A stretch of 64,000 nucleotides of DNA from Caproicibacter sp046707225 (GCF_046707225.1 NZ_JBJKOP010000008.1:1-64000), one strand, 5' to 3'. Shown: positions 17,315-26,924, counted from the first letter of the stretch. The notes: generated from the sequence alone by a model not told the origin. A program made the numbers and translations.

Positions 17315-18310
17315 ATGAAAAGAATTCTGATGCTGACTACGGGTGGGACGATCGCCTCCGAACCGACTGAGGAAGGACTGGCTCCCGCGATGGACGGCCG
17401 CCTGCTTGCGGCATACCTGAACGGGCTTGCCGCGGAAAACCAGCTTCAAATCGAAAACCTGTACCAGCTGGACAGCTCCAATATTCAGCCGGAGGAGTGG
17501 CAGGGGATGGCCCGCGCCGTCGCTTCCCGGTTTCAGCAGTACGACGGCATTGTCATGACCCACGGAACGGATACCATGGCCTATACCGCTTCGGTGCTGT
17601 CTTTTATGCTTCGGAACATTCCGGTCCCGGTTGTGCTGACCGGTTCCCAGCTGCCGATCCGGCATCCGCTGACCGACGGCGTTGAAAATCTGCGCTGTGC
17701 TTTTGCCATGGCGACCAGCGGAAGGGCGGGCGTTTTTGTTGCGTTCGACCGAAAAATCATTCTGGGGACCAGGGCGGTCAAGGTGCGCACGACGGGATTC
17801 GACGCCTTTGAAAGCGTCAACTGCCCCTACGCGGCGATGGTGGACTCCACCGGGCTAAGACTGAACGAGGCCGTCCTGCGAAAGCCTGCGGGTGATTTTC
17901 AGCTGGAAGACCGCCTTTGCGACGGCGTCATTTTAATCAAGCTGACGCCGGGCTTAAATCCGGAAATCTTCGATATGCTGCTGCAAATGCAGTACAAGGG
18001 AATCGTGATTGAAGCGTTCGGCGCGGGCGGCCTGAATTTTGTCCGCCGCGACTTGATTTCCAAACTGCACAAGGTGGTGCAGTCCGGCATTCCGGTCGTG
18101 GTTTGCAGCCAGTGCCTTTACGAACGGAGCGATTTTACCATTTATCAGGCGGGGCAGAAGGCCCTGGAGTCGGGGGTGCTGCAGGCCTATGACATGACGA
18201 CCGAGGCTGCGGTCACAAAGCTGATGTGGGCGCTGGGACAGACAAACCGTCCGGGGGAAATCCGGCGGATTTTTGAAACCTGTTACGCCGGAGAAGTCAG
18301 CCTTACATAA
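17315..18310 (+). CDS. ansA: Type I L-asparaginase
   Basis: 331 residues. Cytoplasmic hydrolase of L-asparagine to aspartate and ammonia. Both catalytic triads are visible: TTGGTIAS (Thr12) and HGTDTMAYTAS (residues 83-93, Thr85 and Asp86), with the expected lysine in GSQLPIRHPLTDG... segment region. No signal peptide, so cytoplasmic (type I). ATG at 17315 has GGAGG spaced 6 nt; an earlier in-frame ATG lacks one. Single gene between two others on the same strand. Confidence 0.93.
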   Translation: MKRILMLTTGGTIASEPTEEGLAPAMDGRLLAAYLNGLAAENQLQIENLYQLDSSNIQPEEWQGMARAVASRFQQYDGIVMTHGTDTMAYTASVLSFMLRNIPVPVVLTGSQLPIRHPLTDGVENLRCAFAMATSGRAGVFVAFDRKIILGTRAVKVRTTGFDAFESVNCPYAAMVDSTGLRLNEAVLRKPAGDFQLEDRLCDGVILIKLTPGLNPEIFDMLLQMQYKGIVIEAFGAGGLNFVRRDLISKLHKVVQSGIPVVVCSQCLYERSDFTIYQAGQKALESGVLQAYDMTTEAAVTKLMWALGQTNRPGEIRRIFETCYAGEVSLT

Positions 18311-18412
18311 ACCGGCAAAGGACAGATTCCGTTTACGGCGTTGCCTCCCCGCTTTCTTTAGAGAAACAGAATAAATCATCTATGGAAGATCAGTTTAAAG
18401 GAGCATCACAAG

Positions 18413-19258
18413 ATGAACGGTGTTGTTGATGTGGGCGGCGGTTTGCGAGGGATCTATGGGGCCGGTGTTTTTGACTGCTGTCTGGAGCAGGGAATTCAGT
18501 TCGATTACTGTATCGGCGTCTCCGCCGGCAGCGCGAACATCGCATCCTACCTGGGAAAGCAGAAGGGCAGAAATTACCGGTTCTATACGGAATACTCTTT
18601 CCGCAGACAATATATGAGCTTAAAGAATCTGATCCATACGGGCTCCTACATCAATATGGATTACGTTTACGGCGATCTTTCGAATCAGGACGGAGAAGAC
18701 CCTCTGAATTTCAGAGAGATCGAACGGTTCGACGGAGAGATGAAGACCGTTGCGCTGAAAGCTGAGACGGGAGAAACCATTTATTTTGATAAAACGGACA
18801 TGAAGCAGGATCACTACGATATTCTTAAAGCATCGTCCTGTATTCCGGGGGTTTGCGAGCCGTATTTGGTCAACGGAATTCCCTGCTTTGACGGAGGGCT
18901 GGCGGATCCCGTCCCGGTTCAAAAAGCTTTTTACGACGGATGCGACAGAGTGGTGGTGATTCTGACCAAGCCTTTGAATTTTATCCGTGCGCAGAAGGAT
19001 GATGCCCGCATGGTCAGGCTTTTAAGACGAAAATATCCGGTTGCGGCGGATTGCCTTTCCCACAGGTATCAGAAGTACAATGACGGCGTTGCGCTGGCAA
19101 AGAAATATGCCGGGCGGGGCAATGCGCTGATCCTTGCCCCGGACGATTGCTGCGGAATGAAGACGCTGACGAAAAACAGGGAATGTATGGAGCAGATGTA
19201 TCGGAAGGGGTACGCCGACGCACAAAAGGTCGAAGGTTTTCTGAACGGAAATTTGTGA
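18413..19258 (+). CDS. Patatin-like phospholipase (YjjU/RssA-like)
   Basis: 281 residues. The oxyanion loop GGGLRGIYGAG (residues 8-18), nucleophile GVSAGS (Ser37) and DGG of the catalytic dyad (in CFDGGLADPVPV) are intact, so it should be an active lipid acyl hydrolase. No signal peptide or membrane helix is visible. Starts with ATG after AAAGGAG. Ends 7 bp from the convergent glycosyltransferase gene. Substrate unknown. Confidence 0.92.
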   Translation: MNGVVDVGGGLRGIYGAGVFDCCLEQGIQFDYCIGVSAGSANIASYLGKQKGRNYRFYTEYSFRRQYMSLKNLIHTGSYINMDYVYGDLSNQDGEDPLNFREIERFDGEMKTVALKAETGETIYFDKTDMKQDHYDILKASSCIPGVCEPYLVNGIPCFDGGLADPVPVQKAFYDGCDRVVVILTKPLNFIRAQKDDARMVRLLRRKYPVAADCLSHRYQKYNDGVALAKKYAGRGNALILAPDDCCGMKTLTKNRECMEQMYRKGYADAQKVEGFLNGNL

Positions 19259-19265
19259 GTTCCAT

Positions 19266-21059
19266 TTAACCCTTGGCCGCGGCGGCGAGTGTTTTCGAAA
19301 GAATCGAAAGCCCTTCCGCGTCGATTTCGCCGGTGACGCAGATCGAGCGTTTCAGCTCGCGGCAGGCCAGCTCTGCGTAGCCGTATCGATAGCACAGCTT
19401 GCCGAGCCGAACCAGAATGCCGCGATCGTCGATTTGGTTCAGGAGTTGTACGGCTTTTGTAAATTCGTTTAGCAGTCCGCCGCGCAGCAGGATTTCCAGC
19501 AGACCGAAAACGGAGTCCGCACAGCCGGGTGGTTTCTGCTGGTCCTTGTTCAAAGGCGGGCAGGATTCCCCTTTGAGCAGTGCCCGAAACGCGGTCGCGG
19601 CAGGGATGTCGGAGGCTGAGAGCCCGAAGGGAAGCTTATCTGTTTCCACAGGCGCCGCGGAAGGATCAAGCAGGCTGCAAAGGACGCAGAAGAATGCTGC
19701 TCGGCTGTTCGCGCGTACTTCGGGAGTCCGCGACAGACATCGGTACGCGCGCCGGTACTGCCCCAGGAAAAACCGGCAGACTCCTTCATCATATAGGGCG
19801 ACGGCACAGCAGCATGCCGGCGCCCATTTTTGCGCCCTGACGGCAAACTGCAGGGCCTGGCGGTACATCCGCCGGTCGTAAAACAGATCGGACAGCATTA
19901 AAAAGGAGCAGAAGTCTTTTTCCGACAGCCGCAAAAGGCGGGACTGAACCTGAACAGGGGTGCAGCCCTTAGCAAACAGCAGATATGCCATGCGGGCAAA
20001 TGCTTCCCGGTCGCGGGGATTCAAGCGAATGGCTTTGCGGCAGTAACGAAGAGCAAGCTCCGGTTCCCCAAGCTGTTCATATAACACGGACAGCCGGTGA
20101 TACGGCTTAAAAGAGGAGACACCGTAGACGCTGTTCATGTCGGAAGGCGGCGGGCCCATGCGGATGCACCTGCGGCAGGATCGAACGGCTTTCAGCAGCT
20201 TGCCCTGACGGTGCAGCATGCACGCCCTGAGATATTCAAAATCGGTCAGCCGCGGGTACAGCCGGAGCCCATCCCGGATATACTGCGCCTGATCCTCATC
20301 TCTGCCAAGCTGTTCGCAGCACAGAATCATCCGTGTGAGAAGCATGGTTCCGTAGCCGTAAGCGGGATCCAGAGTCCGGTAACTCTCGCGGTAACAGTCC
20401 ATGGCGTCCTCTGTTTTTCCAAGCGCGAGGTATTCGTTGCCAAGATTGAAAAGCATGAAGCCGTTGCCGGGGCTCTCTTCCAGTTCCTTTTGAATCAGGG
20501 CAATATTGCGCCCATGCTTATCTTTTTTTTCAATCTGAGAGGATAAATATCCGTAATGGTAGAACCGAACGCCCGAAGCGGTCATGCGCGGCGGGCCTTC
20601 GGGACCTGTAAGCTGCTCGTGAACGCGCCCTGCATAGCGGTACCCTTTACCGTTTCGGATCAGGCGGATGTTCATGGTGACCAGAAGATTGCAGCAGTCT
20701 GCCTGGGCCCCCGAATAGCAGAGCGTTTTGCAGCAGCATACTTCGGAAGCGCCGTCTTTGTGCTGTGCGAGAGCGAGCAGGGCGCTTTGGTCCTCCGGCT
20801 CCAGCTCCTCATCCGCGTCCATGACGAGAATCCAGCTTCCGGCCGCCTTTGAGAGGGCGTAGTTCCTGGCGTCTGAAAAGCTGTCGTTCCACGGGCAAGA
20901 AAAGACAGATGCTCCGAATTCTCGCGCGATTGAAACGGTGCGGTCTGTGGAGCCCGTATCCACCAAAATCATTTCACTGACAAGGTCTTTTACGCTGTTC
21001 AGACACCTTGTAAGGTTTTCTTCCTCGTTTTTTACAATCATACAAAGACTGATTGACAT
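19266..21059 (-). CDS. Family 2 glycosyltransferase with TPR region
   Basis: 597 residues. The N-terminal GT-A domain shows MSISLCMIVKNEEENLTRCL, VDTGSTDRT and the metal-binding MDADEEL. From about residue 190 the chain turns into tetratricopeptide-like helical repeats (FMLFNLGNEYLALGKTEDAM, then LDPAYGYG; later EPELALRYCRKAIRLNPRDREA). Such GT2-TPR proteins in Firmicutes glycosylate proteins or peptides such as flagellin or SunS-type bacteriocins. No acceptor gene is adjacent, so the target is unknown. Cytoplasmic. Confidence 0.9.
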   Translation of the reverse strand: MSISLCMIVKNEEENLTRCLNSVKDLVSEMILVDTGSTDRTVSIAREFGASVFSCPWNDSFSDARNYALSKAAGSWILVMDADEELEPEDQSALLALAQHKDGASEVCCCKTLCYSGAQADCCNLLVTMNIRLIRNGKGYRYAGRVHEQLTGPEGPPRMTASGVRFYHYGYLSSQIEKKDKHGRNIALIQKELEESPGNGFMLFNLGNEYLALGKTEDAMDCYRESYRTLDPAYGYGTMLLTRMILCCEQLGRDEDQAQYIRDGLRLYPRLTDFEYLRACMLHRQGKLLKAVRSCRRCIRMGPPPSDMNSVYGVSSFKPYHRLSVLYEQLGEPELALRYCRKAIRLNPRDREAFARMAYLLFAKGCTPVQVQSRLLRLSEKDFCSFLMLSDLFYDRRMYRQALQFAVRAQKWAPACCCAVALYDEGVCRFFLGQYRRAYRCLSRTPEVRANSRAAFFCVLCSLLDPSAAPVETDKLPFGLSASDIPAATAFRALLKGESCPPLNKDQQKPPGCADSVFGLLEILLRGGLLNEFTKAVQLLNQIDDRGILVRLGKLCYRYGYAELACRELKRSICVTGEIDAEGLSILSKTLAAAAKG

Positions 21060-21184
21060 TCCAAGCCTCCGTTCCTTTGTGTCACGAATGGAACCGTTTC
21101 TTCTTTACTGGTATAGTAAGTAGTTCGGAGGAGGAACGTGACAGGAAGTTGGTTTGCGTGAGATGGATTCTGTAGACAAAAAGC

Positions 21185-21213
21185 AGGAGGCACTTTAAAC
21201 AGAAGCGCCTCCT
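21185..21213. repeat. Hairpin repeat 1, copy A
   Basis: AGGAGGC...GCCTCCT encloses CACTTTAAACAGAAGC. The reverse strand of 27066-27092 has a closely similar hairpin with the same ATAAACAGAAGCG core. The surrounding 21060-21463 gap holds no gene; besides these hairpins it contains an imperfect inverted repeat ACAGGCCGCT...GGTCTGT near 21360-21386. Confidence 0.65.
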
Positions 21214-21312
21214 CAATCCGTCGACAAAGTCCAAAGAAAGTTGGGCCTGTTTCGTTATGGATGGTCAGACGATGAGAAAAGTTAAAATGAATGACATAGC
21301 CTCAGATTGTCG

Positions 21313-21351
21313 AAGAACCCATCCTTCGCTTAATGCGTCGGGTGGGTTCTT
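21313..21351 (-). terminator. Hairpin repeat 2, copy A (terminator of the LacI gene)
   Basis: AAGAACCCATCC pairs with GGGTGGGTTCTT (one G-T pair), loop TTCGCTTAATGCGTC. It lies 110 bp past the stop of the minus-strand LacI gene. An almost identical hairpin is at 27017-27055. Confidence 0.7.
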
Positions 21352-21463
21352 TGACAATTTACAGGCCGCTTTAGCGGCGGTCTGTAATAGTAATGCAGCC
21401 TGGCGAATTTTTTAAATGTCCCTTGAGAGACACATTTGAGGATTGGATTCAATGCTAATCTTC

Positions 21464-22483
21464 CTATTCTTCAGGAACTTTGCCGCAGCTTTCCAGAGGA
21501 TGATAGACAATCGGAAATTCGAAAGAAAATGGCTTTTTATGCTTTCCCTCCAGTAATTCCAGGATAAGATTCAGGCATTTTTCAGCCATGTCCTCCATAG
21601 GAACCTGGACATTGGAAACAGATATGACTGAATTCTCCTCTTGGTCCCTGTCCCCATTGCCGATACTGATGCACTCCAGATCCCGCGGTATTTGAATCCC
21701 TTTATGAAAAAAAGCGCGTAGCGCCCCCATAGCCATTGCGTCCGACCCAAAGAAGATGCAATCCGGCAGTCTGCCTTGCTCTAAGAGCTTCATTGTTCCC
21801 GTATATCCACCCTGCATAGAATTCTGTTCATGAATGACGGACGCAGTTTCCATTTTATACTCTTTCGCCGTCTGAAGAAAGGCCGTCGTGCGCAGCTGCA
21901 TCTCCGTAAAAACCGGTTCAGAGGTAATGACAGATGCTCTTTGATGTCCTCTCAGTGCAAAAATACGGGCAGGCAAACTCCCAAGTGCAGAGTTGTTTAT
22001 CGTAGCGGCGCAAAATTTTTCCGAATATCGATTATAAAGTACAATCGGAATCAACGGCGTCATTTCCTCAAGATATTCCATATCTTTTTGAGAAGCATTA
22101 CAGATAATGGCCGCGTTAAACATGCTTAGGTTCTGATGTGAAGCCGCCTGACGCAACGCGCCGTTCTCATATGGCCGAATCATGATGTCTATTTCACGCT
22201 CAATGCTGAGCATGGCATGCTGCAGACCGTGAAGAAATCGAACCATCATGGGAGCACGAAAATCGGTGGCCCAGTACAGTGCAACCACAGTGTGTTTTTC
22301 TCCAACTGAGCGAAGCCTTCTTGCGGCAAGATTGGTTTGGTAGCCGATCTTCTTTGCGGCATCCATAATTTTTTGCTGTGTTGCCGCCGAAATATTTCTC
22401 CGGTTTCCCTCTCCGCGCATTACAACGGAAGCGGTCGTCGGCGATACTCCGGCCAGAATCGCCAGTTCTTTTAGTGTTGGCAA
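21464..22483 (-). CDS. LacI-family transcriptional regulator
   Basis: 339 residues. N-terminal helix-turn-helix TLKELAILAGVSPTTASVVM with hinge AARRLRS, then a periplasmic-binding-protein-like effector domain (SDAMAMGALRAFFHKGIQIP, then D-L-E-C-I-S-I-G-N). Starts with TTG after GGGGGA. It is divergent from the AtuA operon, whose promoter carries a 13 bp inverted repeat, so it should control that operon; the inducer is likely the acid imported by the CitMHS carrier. Confidence 0.93.
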   Translation of the reverse strand: MPTLKELAILAGVSPTTASVVMRGEGNRRNISAATQQKIMDAAKKIGYQTNLAARRLRSVGEKHTVVALYWATDFRAPMMVRFLHGLQHAMLSIEREIDIMIRPYENGALRQAASHQNLSMFNAAIICNASQKDMEYLEEMTPLIPIVLYNRYSEKFCAATINNSALGSLPARIFALRGHQRASVITSEPVFTEMQLRTTAFLQTAKEYKMETASVIHEQNSMQGGYTGTMKLLEQGRLPDCIFFGSDAMAMGALRAFFHKGIQIPRDLECISIGNGDRDQEENSVISVSNVQVPMEDMAEKCLNLILELLEGKHKKPFSFEFPIVYHPLESCGKVPEE

Positions 22484-22520
22484 ACAATTCCCCCATTTCA
22501 GCTATGCTTGTCCTTTCAAT

Positions 22521-22549
22521 ATTATAGAAATATTTGTAAAGAAAATCAA
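22521..22549 (-). promoter_or_regulatory. Promoter of the LacI gene
   Basis: Minus-strand -35 TTGATT (22544-22549), 17 bp, -10 TATAAT (22521-22526). Confidence 0.6.
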
Positions 22550-22560
22550 TAAAATTTCAG

Positions 22561-22622
22561 TTGACAATTGTTAAAAAATAAACTAGTATATAAAGTATCG
22601 TTGTAGTATAACGATACTTTAT
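22561..22622 (+). promoter_or_regulatory. Promoter and operator of the AtuA operon
   Basis: -35 TTGACA (22561-22566), 17 bp, -10 TAGTAT (22584-22589), then directly a perfect inverted repeat ATAAAGTATCGTT-N7-AACGATACTTTAT (22590-22622). It spans the start of transcription, as expected for a repressor site of the adjacent LacI protein. As RNA it could also fold into a 5' hairpin. Confidence 0.75.
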
Positions 22623-22650
22623 AAATATTATACATAAAGGAGGATTTTTG

Positions 22651-24018
22651 TTGAGAAAAGTTGTTATCGGCGGAGGCCAGGGATTCTGGGGAGACAGTAA
22701 CGATGCTGCCATCCATATGGTGAAGAAGAGTAACATCAACTATATGGCGTGCGATTATCTGGCAGAATTAACTCTTTCCATCATGGAAAGACAAAAGCTG
22801 AAAAATCCGGAGCGTGGTTACGCAAGGGATTTCATCGGTCTGCTCGAGCAGTGCGGAAAAGAGGCGTTCGACAAAAAAATCCGTCTCATATCAAATGCTG
22901 GGGGCATGAATATTGAAGGAGCTGTCAACGCCATCAAAAGCGTGGCGGAACAGCAGGAAATGCATGGCTACAAAATCGGATACGTCCTGGGCGACGATAT
23001 GAAAGCTCAAATTCCAGAGTTGCTGAAACAAGGTGTCGATTTTAAAAACATGGACGACGTTGGCGACTTTAAAGAAATAGAAGATAAAATTCTTAACGTC
23101 AACGTTTATTTTGGTCATGAGCCTATCGTTGAATGTCTGGAACAGGGCGCGGATGTCACAGTGACCGGCCGTGCGGCGGATTCCGCTATGTTCCTTGCCC
23201 CGTGCGTGCATGAGCTCGGATGGAAGGCAAACGATTGGGAAAACCTTTCCAGAGGCATCATGGCGGGCCATCTGCTGGAATGCGGCGGCCAGGGAGCAGG
23301 CGGAAACTACCAATATGACTGGCGCGGAGTGCCCGACATGGACCAGCTCGGTTTCCCGATTGCCGAAATCGACAACGAGAATTTTGTGATCACCAAAGCA
23401 CCGGACTGCGGCGGCATCATCTGCGAGCAGTCCGTCAAAGAGCAGTTCCTGTACGAAGTACACGATCCGGCCAATTACATCACCCCGGACGTTAATGTAG
23501 ACATCAGCCGTGCCACTTTGACGCAGGCCGGTGAAAACCGCGTCCGTGTCGGCAATATTCATGGTAAACCGCGCCCCGATACATTGAAACTCTGCATTGG
23601 TTACCATGCCGGATATAAAGTTGTTACTTACTTGAGCTTCGCATGGCCGGACGCCTACGAAAAGGCACAATACGCGGCTGAAATCCTGAGAAAAAAGATG
23701 GAACGCAAAGGGATGAAGTATGAAGACGTAAACGTCAGCTACGTCGGGCTGAACTCCCTGCATCTCGGTGTTGCCGACATGAGCGAGTCCCTCATCAAAA
23801 ACCAGAATGAAGTCATTTTGAGAATCGCGATCCGTACCAAGGAAAAATCAGAAGCCGCCAAAATCATTCCGGAAATCTCCCCTCTGCAGTTGAACGGCCC
23901 TCCGGGCGCCAGCTTCTTCGGCGGCCGCGCTCATGTTCAGGAAGTCATTGGGTTGTGGCCCACCCTGATTCCGCGTGACGCTGTGAAACTGACATCCCAT
24001 ATTGTGGAGGTGAAATAA
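22651..24018 (+). CDS. Acyclic terpene utilization AtuA family protein (DUF1446)
   Basis: About 455 residues. Start MLRKVVIGGGQGFWGDSNDA and the conserved segments VTGRAADSAMFLAPCVHELGW, GHLLECGGQGAGGNY and NGPPGASFFGGR (near the C-terminus) place it in the AtuA core family. AtuA of Pseudomonas is in the citronellol/geraniol pathway, but most homologues in anaerobes are unassigned and occur with CoA-transferases. Two in-frame TTG codons (22648, 22651) follow AAAGGAGG; the second has better spacing. First gene of a four-gene operon. Cytoplasmic. Confidence 0.88.
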   Translation: MRKVVIGGGQGFWGDSNDAAIHMVKKSNINYMACDYLAELTLSIMERQKLKNPERGYARDFIGLLEQCGKEAFDKKIRLISNAGGMNIEGAVNAIKSVAEQQEMHGYKIGYVLGDDMKAQIPELLKQGVDFKNMDDVGDFKEIEDKILNVNVYFGHEPIVECLEQGADVTVTGRAADSAMFLAPCVHELGWKANDWENLSRGIMAGHLLECGGQGAGGNYQYDWRGVPDMDQLGFPIAEIDNENFVITKAPDCGGIICEQSVKEQFLYEVHDPANYITPDVNVDISRATLTQAGENRVRVGNIHGKPRPDTLKLCIGYHAGYKVVTYLSFAWPDAYEKAQYAAEILRKKMERKGMKYEDVNVSYVGLNSLHLGVADMSESLIKNQNEVILRIAIRTKEKSEAAKIIPEISPLQLNGPPGASFFGGRAHVQEVIGLWPTLIPRDAVKLTSHIVEVK

Positions 24019-24021
24019 ACT

Positions 24022-24348
24022 ATGAAGGAAATTTACTTAAAGGACATCGCCCATGGGCGCAGCGGCGACAAGGGAGATACCAGCAATGTGTGCGTTTTTG
24101 CCCGCAAACCGGAATATTATGAAATCATCAAACGCGAGGTCACGGTCGAAAAAGTCCGCGAGTACTTCGGCGACATGGTAAAAGGAAGCATAATCCGCTA
24201 TGAAGTGCCCTCCCTGAATGGTTTTAACTTTGTTATGAAGCACGCCCTCGGCGGCGGGGCTACCCTTTCACTTCGGCTTGACAGCCTTGGCAAATCCATG
24301 GGTTCCGCCTTTATGCGTATGAAAATTCATGTCGGCGACGAGGTGTAA
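24022..24348 (+). CDS. AtuA-associated small protein (AtuA-like ferredoxin-fold domain)
   Basis: 108 residues: the opening DIAHGRSGDKGDTSNVCVFA and HALGGGATLSLRLDSLGKSM match the domain that in many proteins is the C-terminal part of AtuA and here is a separate subunit. Starts 3 bp after the AtuA gene, so both are likely made in equal amounts and form a complex. No cysteine cluster is present despite the fold name. Catalytic role unknown. Confidence 0.88.
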   Translation: MKEIYLKDIAHGRSGDKGDTSNVCVFARKPEYYEIIKREVTVEKVREYFGDMVKGSIIRYEVPSLNGFNFVMKHALGGGATLSLRLDSLGKSMGSAFMRMKIHVGDEV

Positions 24349-24350
24349 GC

Positions 24351-25553
24351 ATGGAGCAGCAGAAGACCGCACTGGGAAACTTGACTATACTGGACCTCAC
24401 ACGGGTCTTGGCCGGGCCGTTTTGCACGATGATGCTTGCCGATATGGGTGCTAAAGTTATTAAAATTGAAATTCCCAAGCACGGGGACGACACCCGTTCC
24501 TATCCTCCCTTTAAAAACGGTAAAAGCCTTTATTTTGCCAATATCAACCGTAACAAAAAGGGAATTACCCTAAACCTTAAAGCCGAGGAAGGGAAAATGA
24601 TTTTCAAGGAGCTTGTAAAAAAGGCCGACGTCGTAATTGAGAATTACCGCCCCGGCGTTATGGATAAGCTTGGCCTGGGCTATGACACGCTGAAAGAAGT
24701 CAATCCCCGCATCATTTACGCTGCTGTTTCAGGGTTCGGCTGCTACGGCCCGTATTCGCAGCGCCCCGGGTATGACATTATCTCGCAGGGGATGGGCGGT
24801 CTGATGAGTATCACCGGCCAGCCGAACGATCCGCCGACCCGCGCGGGAAACGCCATGGGCGACATCCTTGGTGGGTTGAATGTGGCCATCGGAATTTTGG
24901 CTGCGGTCAATGCCCGCACAATCACCGGTTATGGCCAGCGCGTCGATGTTTCTCTGGTCGATTCCGTCGTCGCGTCACTGGAAAACGCCAGCGAGCGCTA
25001 CCTGGCATCCGGCGAAGTCCCCAAACGGCTGGGCAACCGCTACGCTGCCGTTTCTCCTTACGATACTTATAAGGCAAAAGATGGTTATTTCATCATTGCG
25101 TGCGGTAACCAGAAGCTCTATGATATTCTGTGCCGGGACATTTTGAAGCGTGAGGATTTGATTCAAGATCCGCGTTTTCTCGACCTGCCTCTCCGCATTC
25201 AAAATCAGGATGACCTTCAGGTAATCGTCGAAGACTTTTTCAAAGATTACACGATTCAGGAAGCGGTAGACCTTGTTCTTTCAAAAGGCGTTCCGGCCGG
25301 GCCGATTCTGGATATTGAAGCAATTCTAAACGATGAACATATCGCCGGTGCGCGCGAAATGTTTGTCCCACTGCACGACCCGGCTATCGGGGATATTACG
25401 GTTAATGGGGAAGCCGTCAAGCTGATGGACACCAAACCGAGCATACGCACCCCGGCACCAATGCTTGGCCAGCACAACAGGGAAATCCTGCAGGAGATGC
25501 TCGGTTACAGCGATGGGCAGATTGCGCAACTTACAGAAGAAGGAGTTCTGTAA
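24351..25553 (+). CDS. Class III CoA-transferase (CaiB/BaiF family)
   Basis: 400 residues, full length. N-terminal LTILDLTRVLAGPFCTMMLA and GAKVIKIE, NINRNKKGITLNLK and NYRPGVMDKLGLGY are hallmark blocks; GQRVDVSLVDSVVASLENA holds the likely catalytic Asp204. It moves CoA between acyl groups, activating a carboxylic acid without ATP. It starts 2 bp after the small AtuA-like gene. In this operon it should activate the acid brought in by the downstream carrier, or its derivative. Confidence 0.95.
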   Translation: MEQQKTALGNLTILDLTRVLAGPFCTMMLADMGAKVIKIEIPKHGDDTRSYPPFKNGKSLYFANINRNKKGITLNLKAEEGKMIFKELVKKADVVIENYRPGVMDKLGLGYDTLKEVNPRIIYAAVSGFGCYGPYSQRPGYDIISQGMGGLMSITGQPNDPPTRAGNAMGDILGGLNVAIGILAAVNARTITGYGQRVDVSLVDSVVASLENASERYLASGEVPKRLGNRYAAVSPYDTYKAKDGYFIIACGNQKLYDILCRDILKREDLIQDPRFLDLPLRIQNQDDLQVIVEDFFKDYTIQEAVDLVLSKGVPAGPILDIEAILNDEHIAGAREMFVPLHDPAIGDITVNGEAVKLMDTKPSIRTPAPMLGQHNREILQEMLGYSDGQIAQLTEEGVL

Positions 25554-25607
25554 CGATTCACATTGAAACGATAACCCTTTACTAAAACAATGGGGAGGAA
25601 AAAGACC

Positions 25608-26924
25608 ATGCCATTAGGACTTCTCGGTTTATTAACCATTTTGGTGATTCTTTTCCTGATCTTAAGTAAAAAGGCATCCACCCTGACCTGTTTGATTGTC
25701 GTGCCGATTCTGGCATGCATTGTTGCCGGCCACGCGGATAAAATCGGTACATATAGCGTGGACGGTATGAAAAGCGTCGTTGCGACCGGCGTCATGTTTA
25801 TCTTTGCGGTATTGTTTTTTACGACAATGTCGGATGCGGGTGCCTTTGATCCGATTGTGAAAGGCATATTGAAAGTCGCCAAAAATGATCCTGTGAAAAT
25901 TTGCGTGGGAACTGTTATTCTTACCTGCGTGACCCATCTGGACGGTTCCGGCGCGACTACCTTTTTAATTACCATTCCTGCCCTGCTGCCACTTTATAAA
26001 AAGCTGGGCATGCACACATGGATTCTAACTACACTTTGCGCACTTTCCGCGGGTACGATGAACATGCTTCCATGGGGCGGCCCGACGATCCGTGCCATCA
26101 GTGCCCTGCATTCTTCCCTGGGTCAAATTTTTACGCCGATGATGGTTCCCATGATGTGCGGGTTGCTGAGCGTTTTCGCGATTGCCGTCTATTTTGGCAA
26201 GAAAGAGAAAAAGCGCCTGGCTCTGGAAGCACCGGCTGGCGATATCTCAAAAGAAGAAGCGAAAGCTGTTCAGGGCCTATCCTCCGGTTCCAGTGACTTG
26301 GCCCGCCCAAAGCTGTTCGCCTTTAACATTCTACTAATCATCGTAACCGTGGCAGTCATGGTTTCCTCTCTACTCCCGCCCGCGCCAACCTTTATGATTG
26401 CGCTGGTCATCGCCATGGTCGTCAACTACCCGGACCTTAAGCTCCAGAGCAAAATTATTAATTCCCACGCGGAAGCCGCTTTGATGATGGCAAGCATTCT
26501 GTTTGCCGCCGGTTCCTTTATCGGTATCATGAGAGGATCAGGTATGCTGGATGCGATGGCTACCGGTCTTGTGAATCTGATTCCCCAATCCCTGGGCAGC
26601 AAAATCCCGTTGATTATCGGCCTGATTGCGATGCCTGCCAGTCTGCTGTTTGATCCGGATTCCTATTATTTTGGAGTAATGCCGGTTTTGGCCTCCGCCG
26701 TACAGAAGATCGGCCTGAACCCAGCGCTGGTAGCAAGGGCATCCATTGCCGGACAGATGACAATCGGATTCCCGCTTTCACCCCTGACCCCGGCAACATT
26801 TCTGTTGATTGGTTTGGGCGATATTGATCTTGGGGAACACCAGAAGAGGACGTTCCCATGGGCTTATGCGGTTTCATTAGTTATCATTCTTGCTGCCGTT
26901 ATTACCGGAGCCATTACGCTCTGA
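25608..26924 (+). CDS. CitMHS-family carboxylate transporter
   Basis: 438 residues, about 12 membrane helices. DGSGATTFLITIPALLPLYK, NMLPWGGPTIRAISAL and the C-terminal LTPATFLLIGLGDIDLGEHQ are typical of the citrate-Mg/Ca:H+ symporter family. The ATG at 25608 follows GGGGAGG by 9 nt. Last gene of the AtuA operon, 54 bp after the CoA-transferase. Homologues carry citrate complexed with divalent metals, but the operon suggests another di- or tricarboxylic acid. Confidence 0.92.
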   Translation: MPLGLLGLLTILVILFLILSKKASTLTCLIVVPILACIVAGHADKIGTYSVDGMKSVVATGVMFIFAVLFFTTMSDAGAFDPIVKGILKVAKNDPVKICVGTVILTCVTHLDGSGATTFLITIPALLPLYKKLGMHTWILTTLCALSAGTMNMLPWGGPTIRAISALHSSLGQIFTPMMVPMMCGLLSVFAIAVYFGKKEKKRLALEAPAGDISKEEAKAVQGLSSGSSDLARPKLFAFNILLIIVTVAVMVSSLLPPAPTFMIALVIAMVVNYPDLKLQSKIINSHAEAALMMASILFAAGSFIGIMRGSGMLDAMATGLVNLIPQSLGSKIPLIIGLIAMPASLLFDPDSYYFGVMPVLASAVQKIGLNPALVARASIAGQMTIGFPLSPLTPATFLLIGLGDIDLGEHQKRTFPWAYAVSLVIILAAVITGAITL

